Shown here: positions 34,614-43,680 of the stretch, piece by piece
How the letters are laid out: each line of letters opens with the position of its first letter
How positions within the stretch are numbered: the stretch's first letter is position 1
Assembly: GCF_003590775.1 (NCBI RefSeq)
Contig: NZ_QYUM01000003.1
Location: 1,180,501 to 1,244,500 of the forward strand
Length of the DNA stretch: 64,000 bases
Origin: Sphingomonas cavernae
Lineage (GTDB): Bacteria; Pseudomonadota; Alphaproteobacteria; Sphingomonadales; Sphingomonadaceae
Direction: 5' to 3'
Made by a program: the position numbers and the translations under genes
The notes under the pieces: generated by a model
Seen by the model: only the letters and a program-made list of their open reading frames with translations
Told to the model about the DNA's origin: nothing
The model's database searches: none

Positions 34614-36212
34614 ATGGCATCGCAGGCAAGCCGGTACGCGGCTTCGGGCTCGGCAATCGCAGCCGAGGGCTGGACGATCGAACGGCTCACGCCGCCCAGC
34701 CGCCTGTATGGCGCAAACGGGCTGACAACCGGGGCCGACGGGCGCGTCTATGTCGCGCAGGTCGGCGGCAGCCAGGTCAGCGCGATCGGCGTCGACAGCG
34801 GCGCGATCGAGACGATCAGCGCGATGGGCGGCGATATCGTCGCGCCCGACGATCTTGTCTTTGACGAAGCCGGCAACCTGTACCTGACCGAGATCACCGA
34901 AGGTCGCGTGTGTATGCGCACGCCCGACGGCAGCGTGCGCGTCATTCAGGGAGACATGCCCGTCGCCAATCCGATCACCTGGCATCAGGGCCGGCTGATC
35001 GCGGGCGAATGCCGCGTCGGCGCGCGGATCATGGAACTCAGCCTCGATGGCGGCGCCCCCCGCGTCATCGTCGACAATGTGCCGATGGCCAACGCCTTTC
35101 AGGTCGGGCCCGACGGCAAGCTCTATTTCCCGGTGATGGGGACCAACGAGATCTGGCGCGTGAGCCTCGACGGTGGCGCGCCCGAAGTCGTCGCGGGCGA
35201 TCTGGGTGTGCCTGACTCGGTAAAGTTCGACAGCAAGGGACGGATCGTCACCACGCAGGTGGCGAGCGGTCAGGTGCTGAGGATCGACCCCGTCAGCGGC
35301 GCGCGCGAAGTGCTGGCCGATCTGGGGCCCGGGCTCGACAATGTCACCTTTGTTGGCGACCGGATCTTTGTTTCGAGCATTCCCGGCGAGATCACCGAGA
35401 TCCTTGGCGCCGGCAAGGTCCGCCCGGTCGTTCCCCGCGCGCTGCAATGGCCGCTGGGGCTGGCGGTTGGGGCGGACGGCGCGATCTTCGTGGCGGATGG
35501 CACCTTTGGGTACACGCTTCGGCCCGGCAGCAATCTCGAACTGGCGGGGATGATCTTCTATCCCGGCTGCCCCGGTTATCTGCGTGGTGTCGCGCCCGGC
35601 GCGGTGGCCGGCGAATGGGTGGTGACGACAGGGCTCGGCGCAGTGGCGCGCTACCGGCCTGCCGCAGGCGAAAGCGATTTCCTTGCCAATGGTTACGACC
35701 AGTTGATGGGCGTCGCGGTCGCGCCGGGCGGCGCGGTGGTCTTTGCCGAATATGGCACGGGCAGGGTGCTCTCGGCCGAAGGCGGCGCTGTCAGAGAGCT
35801 GGCTAGTGGTCTCGACAAGCCGATGGGCGTCGCGATTGACGCGGATGGTACCGTCTATGTCGCCGAAGCGGGCGCGGGCAGGGTGGCAAAACTTGCGCGC
35901 GGCAAGGCCGAGACGGTGGTCGAGGGGCTTGGGCGGCCCGAAGGGCTCGCGGTGAGCGGCGGCAAGCTGTTCGTCGTCGATACGACCGCGAAGGCGCTGA
36001 TCACCGTCGATGCCGCGACGGGTGCACAAAGCGCGGTCGCATCGAACCTGCCCGTTGGCGCGCCCCAGGGCGTGAAGCCAAAGTTCCTTGGCCCGATTGG
36101 CGATATGGCGGGACCGATGATCCCCTTCGCCGACGTGACTGTGGCTGCGGACGGCACGCTCTACGTCGCGGGCGATGGGGAGGGCAGCGTGCTCGAAATT
36201 CGCGCGGGCTGA
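34614..36212 (+). CDS. SMP-30/gluconolactonase-like beta-propeller protein
   Basis: A 532-residue cytoplasmic propeller (no signal peptide). It is built of many repeated blades of form DGRVYVAQ...G.V..I, for example LVFDEAGNLYLTEI, VGPDGKLYFPV and IDADGTVYVAEAGAGRVAKL. SMP-30/NHL-type propellers often act as lactonases. With a Baeyer-Villiger enzyme in the operon, hydrolysis of the lactone product is an attractive inference. Starts 3 nt after the ALDH stop. Confidence 0.78.
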   Translation: MASQASRYAASGSAIAAEGWTIERLTPPSRLYGANGLTTGADGRVYVAQVGGSQVSAIGVDSGAIETISAMGGDIVAPDDLVFDEAGNLYLTEITEGRVCMRTPDGSVRVIQGDMPVANPITWHQGRLIAGECRVGARIMELSLDGGAPRVIVDNVPMANAFQVGPDGKLYFPVMGTNEIWRVSLDGGAPEVVAGDLGVPDSVKFDSKGRIVTTQVASGQVLRIDPVSGAREVLADLGPGLDNVTFVGDRIFVSSIPGEITEILGAGKVRPVVPRALQWPLGLAVGADGAIFVADGTFGYTLRPGSNLELAGMIFYPGCPGYLRGVAPGAVAGEWVVTTGLGAVARYRPAAGESDFLANGYDQLMGVAVAPGGAVVFAEYGTGRVLSAEGGAVRELASGLDKPMGVAIDADGTVYVAEAGAGRVAKLARGKAETVVEGLGRPEGLAVSGGKLFVVDTTAKALITVDAATGAQSAVASNLPVGAPQGVKPKFLGPIGDMAGPMIPFADVTVAADGTLYVAGDGEGSVLEIRAG

Positions 36213-36232
36213 TTCAACGAGGAGGCAATGCG

Positions 36233-36646
36233 ATGATCAAGCAGATCGTCTTCCTGAAAAAGCGCGACGACATGTCCATGCAGGCGTTCATGGACTATTA
36301 CGAGAACCAGCACTCGCAGCTCTCAAAGAAGCTCGGCGCCAAGCCCGCGCTGCCCAATGCGCAGCGTTATGTGCGGCGCTATGTCACGCCCCAACCCAAT
36401 CCGCTGACGGGTGAGGTGATCCATCCTGGCTATGACTGCATCATGGAAATCTGGTGGAACACGCGCGCGGATTTCGAGGCTGCGATGAAGGGGCTCGCCG
36501 ATCCGGCGATGCTGCAGCACCGCCTTGAGGACGAGCGGAAGCTCTTCGCATCGAACAGCAACCCCGTGTGCATCGTCGAGGAGCATGACTCGCCTGTGGG
36601 GCCTGACAATCAGATCCCGAAGGTTATTCCGACGTTCGAAGGATAG
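36233..36646 (+). CDS. EthD-domain protein
   Basis: A 137-residue ferredoxin-like-fold protein of the EthD/dimeric alpha-beta-barrel type: IKQIVFLKKRDDMSMQAFMDYYENQHSQL at the N-terminus with the EthD-typical YYExxH. EthD proteins accompany oxygenase systems with no defined catalytic role. Last gene of the operon before the prophage. Confidence 0.82.
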   Translation: MIKQIVFLKKRDDMSMQAFMDYYENQHSQLSKKLGAKPALPNAQRYVRRYVTPQPNPLTGEVIHPGYDCIMEIWWNTRADFEAAMKGLADPAMLQHRLEDERKLFASNSNPVCIVEEHDSPVGPDNQIPKVIPTFEG

Positions 36647-36927
36647 GGGCGGTTCCCACCTCGATCCGGCTTCGGAGCTTCGCCGGCTTTCAAAGTTCAG
36701 GAAGGTCAGCCCTGCGGGAAAAATCCCCTCAATCAGTGCGCCCGCGCTGATCGGATTTTTCGATCAACGCTTCGCTTGTGATCTGCACGGTTCAAATAGC
36801 CATTGCCGATGTAGCGTGACAGGAGCTTCTGGAGTGTTTGACAAGACATTCTAGAGCACTGGAAAACCGATTGCGCAGCCCTAACAGGAACGGCGGGGCA
36901 GCAAAACCCCGCCGCATTGTCTCTCCG
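36647..36927. other. Gap at the left prophage boundary
   Basis: About 280 bp between the EthD gene and the prophage methylase. A terminator-like hairpin (36893-36914) ends the phage genes. The left end of the prophage should fall here; no clear terminal repeat or target duplication is recognised by eye. Confidence 0.4.
36893..36914 (-). terminator. Hairpin downstream of prophage methylase genes
   Basis: Arms GGCGGGG (36893-36899) and CCCCGCC (36908-36914) with an 8-nt loop containing AAAA. It is 13 nt beyond the end of the longer overlapping frame (36928). Confidence 0.55.
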
Positions 36928-37896
36928 CTAAGACGCCTCTAACTCGCCGCTCAGAGCCTGCTTAGCCGTTCGCATCGAAAGCAGCTTTGAGAGTTGCCCA
37001 CGCGAGCGCTGCAGCCAGACTGCAAACTCCGTTACCGGCACCTCGGGATCGGTCCACCCGATCGGCCAGCCCATCAGATGCTCGTAGAATTGCGGGTTGG
37101 AGATCAGGCCGGCCGTCGAGGATGTCGGCCCATGCTTGAAGCTCAGCAGGACCGGGGGCGAAGATGGGGATGACAGGCACTCCGGGCGGACCCCCAGCGC
37201 CTTCAGCGTCAGCCAGAGCAGCGTCCACGACCGGCTGGCCGTGTTGATCGCATACTGACCGCAACTCCCGTCGGCGATATCCAACGGCTTCGACAGATGG
37301 ATCGTCGCCGGTCCTACCAGCAGCTCCGGAAAGTAACCGGCATCGCTGGCGGTCGGCGTGGGCCAAGATGAAGAGGCGGCGACGCCTGTGGCTCGCGCCT
37401 GCTTCTCGCGCCGTGAACAGTCCTGCCTTAACGCGGTAGTCCATACCTTGAAGGCATTCGACGACGTCGGCGAATCCCACATCGAGGTGGCCCTCGACGT
37501 TCTCGCAAAAGACCCAATCGGGTTCGATTTCCGAGACCACGCGCGCGACCTCGGGCCAGAGATGTCGCGGATCGGCCGAGCCGCGACGCTTGCCGGCCTG
37601 GCTGAACGGTTGGCAGGGATAACCGGCAGCGACGAGATGAACTCGGCCGCGCCACGCGAGGCCGTCAAAGGATCGCAGATCGTCCCATATAGGCGCCTGA
37701 GCCAAGGCCGCGTCCGCCATCCTCGCCACGAGAGTGGCCGAAGCATGGGTTTCCCGCTCGACGTAACCCACAGTGCGATATCTGGGCTCCGCGATATGGA
37801 GGCCGAGGTCGAGCCCACCATATCCAGCGCAGAGGGAGATACCGCGCAGATCGGCGGCGTCGGGCGTAAATTGGGTGTGTAGATCCACAAGGTCAT
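36928..37896 (-). CDS. Overlapping phage ORF in the methylase region (possible second gene)
   Basis: A 322-residue frame on the same strand as the methylase, offset by two bases. It starts at ATG 37896 with a classic overlap of the Com stop. Its first half looks like a shadow. The second half has motifs I recognise from phage proteins accompanying methylases: SWPTPTASDAGYFP, then SNPQFYEHLMGWPIGWTDPE and AVWLQRSRGQLSKLLS. Either both frames are used, or the right half is an ancestral overlap. Function unknown. Confidence 0.4.
   Translation of the reverse strand: MTLWIYTPNLRPTPPICAVSPSALDMVGSTSASISRSPDIALWVTSSGKPMLRPLSWRGWRTRPWLRRLYGTICDPLTASRGAAEFISSLPVIPANRSARPASVAARPIRDISGPRSRAWSRKSNPIGSFARTSRATSMWDSPTSSNAFKVWTTALRQDCSRREKQARATGVAASSSWPTPTASDAGYFPELLVGPATIHLSKPLDIADGSCGQYAINTASRSWTLLWLTLKALGVRPECLSSPSSPPVLLSFKHGPTSSTAGLISNPQFYEHLMGWPIGWTDPEVPVTEFAVWLQRSRGQLSKLLSMRTAKQALSGELEAS
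36962..37888 (-). CDS. DNA (cytosine-5-)-methyltransferase, phage type
   Basis: A 308-residue C5 methylase. Motif I SLCAGYGGLDLGL (SAM), motif IV AGYPCQPFSQAGKRRG with catalytic Cys, motif VI FCENVEGH, motif VIII RRRLFILA, motif X SRGAGNGVCSLAAA. GTG at 37888. It would protect phage DNA from host restriction. It is overlapped along its whole length by another open frame (36928-37896) that also carries phage-like motifs. Follows Com by a few bases. Confidence 0.88.
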   Translation of the reverse strand: MDLHTQFTPDAADLRGISLCAGYGGLDLGLHIAEPRYRTVGYVERETHASATLVARMADAALAQAPIWDDLRSFDGLAWRGRVHLVAAGYPCQPFSQAGKRRGSADPRHLWPEVARVVSEIEPDWVFCENVEGHLDVGFADVVECLQGMDYRVKAGLFTAREAGASHRRRRLFILAHADRQRCRLLSGAAGRTGDDPSVEAVGYRRRELRSVCDQHGQPVVDAALADAEGAGGPPGVPVIPIFAPGPAELQAWADILDGRPDLQPAILRASDGLADRVDRSRGAGNGVCSLAAALAWATLKAAFDANG

Positions 37897-38063
37897 TTCC
37901 CTTCAGCCGTTCTAGCGACGGTCGTGCTGGGGCTCACTGGCCTCATGGTGTTGATCGCGCCGCAACGGCGGCACTTGATTTCGATAGCGGCCGCGATGGC
38001 GTTTGTCTCGGCCTTGAATAACAGCGCACCGCACGAGGCGCACCTAATCGACTCCTTCATCAT
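37893..38063 (-). CDS. com: Com-family zinc-ribbon translational regulator (phage)
   Basis: A 56-residue protein easily missed by length cut-offs. Two CxxC pairs (IRCASCGALL near 8-11; IKCRRCGAIN near 31-34) form the Com/Mu zinc ribbon. In Mu, Com activates translation of the adjacent DNA-modification gene mom; here it stands directly before a C5 methylase, an equivalent role. Tandem ATGs at 38063 and 38060. Confidence 0.8.
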   Translation of the reverse strand: MMKESIRCASCGALLFKAETNAIAAAIEIKCRRCGAINTMRPVSPSTTVARTAEGK

Positions 38064-38185
38064 TGGCACCTATTCGCTTCCCCGCCGGGGCGCCCGGTGG
38101 GGGAACTGAGCACCGCCGCGGCGGTGCGAGGTGCAGGGCTTCCTTCCTGCGGCTGAGGGGCGTTGGCGCGCCCCGGCCTCCCCCT

Positions 38186-38749
38186 TCAAGCAGCGAGGGA
38201 GGCGTCTTCCTTGTCCATGTCGACGGGTTGCTCCGCCGCGCCGATCGCAATGAAGAATTCGTCCTTCTGCGACAGCGCGAGGCCGAGGGCCTCGAGCGCT
38301 TCGGCATGATCGTCGCTGCCGAGCAGCTTGATGATGGCCGCCTTGTCGAGGCTGTGCTGGGTCTTCACCAGCTCGGGCCGCTTCGCCCCGAACAGCTTTG
38401 CGATCATGTCCTCGGCCGACACGTCCTTGGGCAGCTTCAGGCTGGGCGGCGTGCGGCGCTCGCCCATTGTGACGCCCGCGATGTCGATCGAGCGCCGCTT
38501 GCCCTTCGTCAGCTCACCCTGGTTGGCTGCCCACCAAGCCGCGAGCTGCTTGAACAGGGGCTTCATGGCCTCTTTATGTTTGGCGAGCTCGACGGCGAGG
38601 CCGGCCTTAATCGCGGCTATCCCGGCTTCGGCGACGGCCTCGCAACGCTCCATCTCGCGCTCGAGTGCGGCATAGCGAACGACCTGTGCGGTCCCCTCCG
38701 TCAACGTCTGGGGGGCGTCGATCGTCGCCGCCTTTCTCCGTTTGCTCAT
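38186..38749 (-). CDS. gam: Mu Gam-like host-nuclease inhibitor
   Basis: A 187-residue protein matching Mu Gam, a Ku-like DNA-end binder that protects phage DNA from exonucleases. N-terminal helix-rich part (ALEREMERCEAVAEAGIAAIKAG) and the typical RRSIDIAGVTMGERRTPPSLKLPKDVSAEDM core. ATG at 38749 overlaps the previous stop (ATGA). In Mu, gam is an early gene; here it lies after tail genes, showing rearrangement. Confidence 0.8.
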   Translation of the reverse strand: MSKRRKAATIDAPQTLTEGTAQVVRYAALEREMERCEAVAEAGIAAIKAGLAVELAKHKEAMKPLFKQLAAWWAANQGELTKGKRRSIDIAGVTMGERRTPPSLKLPKDVSAEDMIAKLFGAKRPELVKTQHSLDKAAIIKLLGSDDHAEALEALGLALSQKDEFFIAIGAAEQPVDMDKEDASLAA

Positions 38750-39516
38750 ACCCATTCCTCCATTCCGAATTCCCAGCGGGTCTGTATGCGGTTGCGGCGC
38801 TCGAACTGGCGCAGCTTCTCAAACAGGCCGTAGTGGATGCGATTCCTGAGCCCTGTGGTGGGCGCGGGATCCTCGACGACCAGGACGGGGCGCGACTCGC
38901 CGACATCGAGCGCGACGGCCTGCAGCCGGTCGGCTTCAGCGTCGGAGAGATCGCCGAACGTCCAGGCGAAGCCCATCTTTCTCGCGCCCTCGACCACGGC
39001 GAAGCCGCCATCGGGCAGCGGCGTCACGGTGCTGTTGTCGATCGGCCGGCGCCCGCTGCCCCATTCCTTGTTGAGCGCGGGTGTGAACGCGGCGCCGACG
39101 AGCGCGATTCCCGCCATCAACATCGGCGCGCCCGCGGGCTGCGTTATGGACAGGCGGAGATAGCGGACGTCCGTAGCAGCGCCATGCCACAGCGCATGGC
39201 TGAGTGAGGGCTGCTGCCCGGCCGCGTCGGCCGCCCTGAGCGGTCCCGACGCCTTCAGCACTGTCTCGGCGTACGCCGCAACGCCGCCCGTGATCGTCCA
39301 CACGGCACCGGGCGCAGGTCCGTGGATATGCCCAAGCAAGACGGTATCGATCGAGCGCGCCGCGCCCAGGTCGATATCGATGTTGACGGCGCTACCCACT
39401 GCGATGTCGACCCAGACTTCCTTGGGCGAGCTCGTCAGCAGGTTGGCCGCCCCGGTTCCTCGTGATGCGACGATCGCCGCGATCGGGGCCGGTGGTACGA
39501 TGATCAGGTTCGCCAC
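38746..39516 (-). CDS. Phage tail-region protein, unknown
   Basis: A 256-residue protein with a discoidin/galactose-binding-like middle (VDIAVGSAVNIDIDLGAARSID; VRYLRLSITQP) and the late segment RKMGFAWTFGDLSDAEADRL. Such proteins occur among tail genes of siphovirus-like and Mu-like phages. It ends in MEEWV with an ATGA overlap into gam. No defined function. Confidence 0.6.
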   Translation of the reverse strand: MANLIIVPPAPIAAIVASRGTGAANLLTSSPKEVWVDIAVGSAVNIDIDLGAARSIDTVLLGHIHGPAPGAVWTITGGVAAYAETVLKASGPLRAADAAGQQPSLSHALWHGAATDVRYLRLSITQPAGAPMLMAGIALVGAAFTPALNKEWGSGRRPIDNSTVTPLPDGGFAVVEGARKMGFAWTFGDLSDAEADRLQAVALDVGESRPVLVVEDPAPTTGLRNRIHYGLFEKLRQFERRNRIQTRWEFGMEEWV

Positions 39517-39526
39517 GATGCGCCTC

Positions 39527-39889
39527 CTACAGCCGGCAAAGCACGGTGACGGTCGACAGACCGCGGGCGAGATCGTCCTGCGCGTCCAGAACGAACACCG
39601 CCTTGCCGGCGTCGTAACCGAGGCGGCCGATGGTGAGCGTCACCACCTGACCCTTGCGGTGTCGCCAGCGCCCCGGCAGCAGATGCTCGTCTTCGGCGAG
39701 CGGACCGCCAAGGAACGCGAGCTGGCGGGCCGCCTCGTCAACCGCGTCTGCCTTGAACGCCAGAGCCGTCATGCGCTCCGCGGTTATCGCCTGCTCCCCC
39801 CATTGCGCCGCACGTGGCGCGTCGGTCTGGATCGCCCAAAGCCCTTCGGACTGAAGCCATTGGGCAAAGACGGGATCGACGCTGCTCAA
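39527..39889 (-). CDS. Phage hypothetical protein
   Basis: A 120-residue protein (SSVDPVFAQWLQSEGLWA at the N-terminus; RWRHRKGQVVTLTIGRLGYD later). It overlaps the preceding gene by 4 nt and precedes the 256-residue protein by 10 nt, part of the tail operon. Not recognised further. Confidence 0.6.
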   Translation of the reverse strand: MSSVDPVFAQWLQSEGLWAIQTDAPRAAQWGEQAITAERMTALAFKADAVDEAARQLAFLGGPLAEDEHLLPGRWRHRKGQVVTLTIGRLGYDAGKAVFVLDAQDDLARGLSTVTVLCRL

Positions 39890-40092
39890 GGCACGGGCTC
39901 TGCGGGTGGCGGGGTCGGCTCGGCCGGCGTGAGGCCCATGCCGGCCAGGGCGAACATGCCGGTGCGGAACGCCATCAAGTGCGGGCCGATACGTTGGTCG
40001 ACCAGCAGCAGCGGTTCCAGCGCTTCCAGTTGAGCGCGGACCTCCTCGAATTCGTCAGACGCGAGCAGGGCCTGGAGTTCTTCCATCATCAT
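39886..40092 (-). CDS. Small phage protein, unknown
   Basis: A 68-residue protein with an acidic helical N-terminus (EELQALLASDEFEEVRAQLE) and a Pro-rich tail. It overlaps both neighbours by 4 nt, which supports it as a real tail-operon gene. Confidence 0.55.
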   Translation of the reverse strand: MMMEELQALLASDEFEEVRAQLEALEPLLLVDQRIGPHLMAFRTGMFALAGMGLTPAEPTPPPAEPVP

Positions 40093-40646
40093 TCTCCTTC
40101 AGGAGGAACAGGCCACGCGATCGCGTCGATCGCGGCGATCGTCTCGGCCGTCTCGATCTGCGCGCGCAGCGCTTGGGCGGTGTTGTTGCAGGCGGCCGTC
40201 AGCGCATCCATCGCCTTGCCGGCCGCTATGATCTGCTCGGCGGAATGTGGGACATTGGTGTTATCAGTCATCGTCCAAAGGCGGCTGTAGGCCTGCCCTT
40301 CCGCCAACGCCGTTTGAGCAAACGGCATGGCCTCGAAAACGCGCCTGCGGCTGTCAGCATCGCTCTGCATATGGCCCAAGCCGATATCGACACCCGCGCC
40401 CTCGGCCCGCTGGCGCGCTTCCTTGATCTCGGCCCATTTCCTATCGCACGCGATGGTGAGGTCGGCCGCTTCGGCTGCTGCGGTGGTTTCGCGCGCCAGG
40501 TCGGTCAGGCACCCAGTGCAGAGGAACACGTCGCCCGATCGCAGCATCGCGAATGGAGCCACCTGACGGCTGCACCGCTCGCAGGGGTAATGTGCCGCGA
40601 CCTCCAGTCCTTGCGCGATCAGCGCGTCTTCGAGCGTCTCAGCCAT
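40089..40646 (-). CDS. Phage tail protein with DUF4376-like domain
   Basis: A 185-residue protein. The N-terminus has two CxxC pairs (YPCERCSRQ; FLCTGCLTDLA), a likely zinc ribbon. The C-terminus (WTMTDNTNVPHSAEQIIAAG) matches DUF4376-like domains found beside tail-fibre genes. Overlaps both neighbours. Confidence 0.65.
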   Translation of the reverse strand: MAETLEDALIAQGLEVAAHYPCERCSRQVAPFAMLRSGDVFLCTGCLTDLARETTAAAEAADLTIACDRKWAEIKEARQRAEGAGVDIGLGHMQSDADSRRRVFEAMPFAQTALAEGQAYSRLWTMTDNTNVPHSAEQIIAAGKAMDALTAACNNTAQALRAQIETAETIAAIDAIAWPVPPEGE

Positions 40647-43600
40647 TTTGCGGGTTCACCCTGAGAGGAAGGAGAGGCAGGTTTCCGGGCGTCGCCGTGC
40701 TCTCGGTCGCGCCGCTGTAATAGGTGTGGCTCACGCTGGTCAGGCCGGTGAGTGTGTTGATACCCACGCCATAAGTGGAACTGATGCTGACGCCGAATTC
40801 GGTGTTCGACGCATCGAGCCCGATCGCGCTGCCGAAATTGGCGATGAACGTCTTGTCGTAGGGCTGATTGCCATCGGTGCCCGCGCCCGCATTGACCTGG
40901 ACGATCGGGCCTTCGGTCCAGCTTCCGCCTGCAGGACGGAACCACGACTGGAACCTGATGTAGCCGTGATAAACCGTCTTCACCGGCCCGCCGTCGCCGA
41001 TGTCAACGGTGTCGGTCTGGCGGTACATCGTGCCCGTCACGCGGAAGGAGTAATTGCCGTCATAGGCATCGCTGGCGACGGCCTTGTTAGCCTGAAAGGT
41101 GGGGCCAGTGCCGGGGCTCGTGCCCGCGCCCGTGGTCGATGTCGTCGGCGTCGCCGCTGTGCTCTTCTTGACGCGAGCAGTGAAGCCGGTGGGCGTGTGG
41201 CTCTCGGCGCGAAACACGTAGCTTTGCCCGGATGGCAGCGCAGGAAAGCCGGAAAAATCGGGCGTCAGGAGAGGAATAGTGCCGAGGGACGCGCCATAGC
41301 TGACAACCTGCCCGTCATAGACGCTGATGTTGAACGCCTGCAGCGCAACGGGGATCTTGAGCCCGCCGACATAGATGCCGCCGCCGACGTTGAGGTTGCC
41401 ATAGAACGTCGCATCGCCGCCCGCGACTGCCGCCGCCTTCTTCCAAAGGCCGCCGCCCGCGGGGTTCCAAAGGCTGATCTCATCGGCCCCGAACGCCACG
41501 CTGCTCGCCCAGGACGGGCCTTGCGATGAGAAGACGAGGTTGTTCACCTCGGCGCCGACGTTGTAGATGTCGACTTGAGCGTAGTAGGTCACACTCCCTG
41601 GCGCCGCCACGACGCGGAAAACCTTGCCATTGCGGGCATACTGGACCGCGCTGCCCACGTGCCGGATCGACCACCGATCTGTCGGTTTCGCGTCGTTGAA
41701 ATACGAGGCGATGAAGGTACCATTTTCATAGACTACAATCGTTGTCGCGCCGTCCTGGTGGATGCCGTAGTCCATGTTGGCCCAATAGCCCGGGTAGGCA
41801 TCCGAATTCAGACCGATGAACGCCGCGGCCCCTACGCCGAAGCTGGCTTCGACATAGGCGTGATTGGTATAGCGCTGCTTGGTGTAACAGATGAACTGCC
41901 CCCAAGCGGACTCGCCGCCCACCTTCCTCACGCAACGAGGCGATATCTCCGTCGCGATCTGGACGGGGCGCACGGCGGAGAAAAGGAACATCAGATCAAC
42001 GGGTACGAGGGTCGGATCGTTCGTGTTCACCCGCGCCGCCATGAACGCGGACGCGCCGGAGCTGGCGTTCAGTTCGGTCTGCCAATAGGCCTCGGTGCGC
42101 CCCTGAATTGAAGCGAGCGCCCCCGCCAGTTGCTTCACCGATGCCGCCTGAATGTCAGGATCTGAGGCAGGTCTGAGAGACACCCTATGCCATTTCAGCG
42201 TCTTGGCGTAGCGACCGGCTCCACCGGGGGAAAAGCCCTCCCAGTTGTTCATGAAGTACAGATACCCGGTCCGTGCCGCGGACAGAGTAATGTCGATCAG
42301 CTTCGAGAATCGGTAAACCTTGTTCGCGACTATTGCGCCGTCGCGGAGAACCTCTCCGTTGGTGGTCGGCTCGGCGCAAAAATCGAAGTTCCACGACTGG
42401 GCAGCACCGGTACCCGTCGCGTCGTACACCGCGAGATGCATTCCCGAGCCTTCGAAGCGGATACCCGCCACTAGCTCGACGGCAGCCTCCAATAGGTACT
42501 TGCCCGGCGCAACGGTAACGGTCTGGGTGTAACCGCTGTTTGCATTGTCGGCCGCCGAAATCTGAAGGCAGTACGGGCTCTCATAGCCAGGCTGACGAGA
42601 CTTGGCGGGCGGCGCATTCCAGATGCTCCACTGCCCAGGCGTCCCGTCCGCGGCGGTGTCGGCAAACAAGGGGTTCTTGTTGATGCTGTTGCCGCCAATC
42701 TGGGCGGAAAGGATCGCGCTGCTTTGGGCAAGCGCTGCATGCGCGCCCGCTGATGCGGTGCTCGATGCGGCTGCATTGGCACTGGCATTGGCAGCCTGGC
42801 TTTCGGTGACGTCCTCGAACTCGATGAAGTCGACGTAGCCTGCAATATCCGGCGACGAGCCGGGATAGTTGACGATCGCCATCAACTTGATCCGAACGGT
42901 TCCAGGCGGGAACTTGACCCAGCTATCGTTGCCCTCACCGGTGACGATCACCTCAAACACGGGAGTCGCGCCGTTCAGGATGGTGGTCCCGGTGACCAAG
43001 CAATAGCGGTAGCTGCCAAACGCCCCGTGATTAACTGGGTTTCCGTCGACACCTATGCCGACGAAACCGACGTACATAACGGATCCGCCGCCGCCAACCG
43101 CGCGCCAGGCGCCCACACGGCAGCGAAATTTGTATTTTCGCGCCGGATCGACCTTGTATTCGGTCTTGCTGTAGATTTGGGCCTGAGCGCCTGCTTGAAC
43201 CACTAGCCAACCAGTCGGGATGCCGAACTCGCTGCCCGTAGTAGTTACATGCGAAGGCCACTCGCCGCTGCCGGTGACCTGCGGCGCCCACCCGTCGAAA
43301 CCAAGCTCGAAACTGCGGTTGGCCTGAGTGATCCCCTTGGCCTCATTGCCCCACTGGGCAGCGACCAGGGCACTCGAAGCCGCACCGGCCTCGGATGCAT
43401 CGGCATTCGCAGCCGAAGCGGCTGCGGCGCCGGCGTAGCCGTTGGCGTTCGTCTCCGCACCCTGGGCGACGAGCTTGGCCGCCTCTGCCGCTGCGGCGCT
43501 GACGGCGGCGCTCGCTGTATCGCCATAGGTCTCCTGCAATTCCGTGACGTCGACCAGGATTTCGTCGATCCGCGCCGTCTGGGCTACGAGACCAGAGACG

Positions 43601-43680
43601 GGATTGTTTACCTGCCCGACGGCGTCCGCAACGTCCTCGGCGGGAATGCCAGCGACCGGCGTACCGGCAGGCGCGCCGCG
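40639..43680 (-). pseudogene. Phage tail tip/fibre protein, 5'-truncated
   Basis: At least 966 residues: an Ala-rich coiled N-terminus (ASAAVSAAAAEAAKLVAQGAE), carbohydrate-binding-like jelly-roll segments, and a C-terminus with FKSHTP-like fibronectin-type strands. The frame is open back to about 43680 (TPVAGIPAEDVADAVGQVNN) without a normal start codon; only TTG at 43539 is available. At about 43680 the sequence changes frame into the gpI gene, so an N-terminal part has been deleted. Confidence 0.7.
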
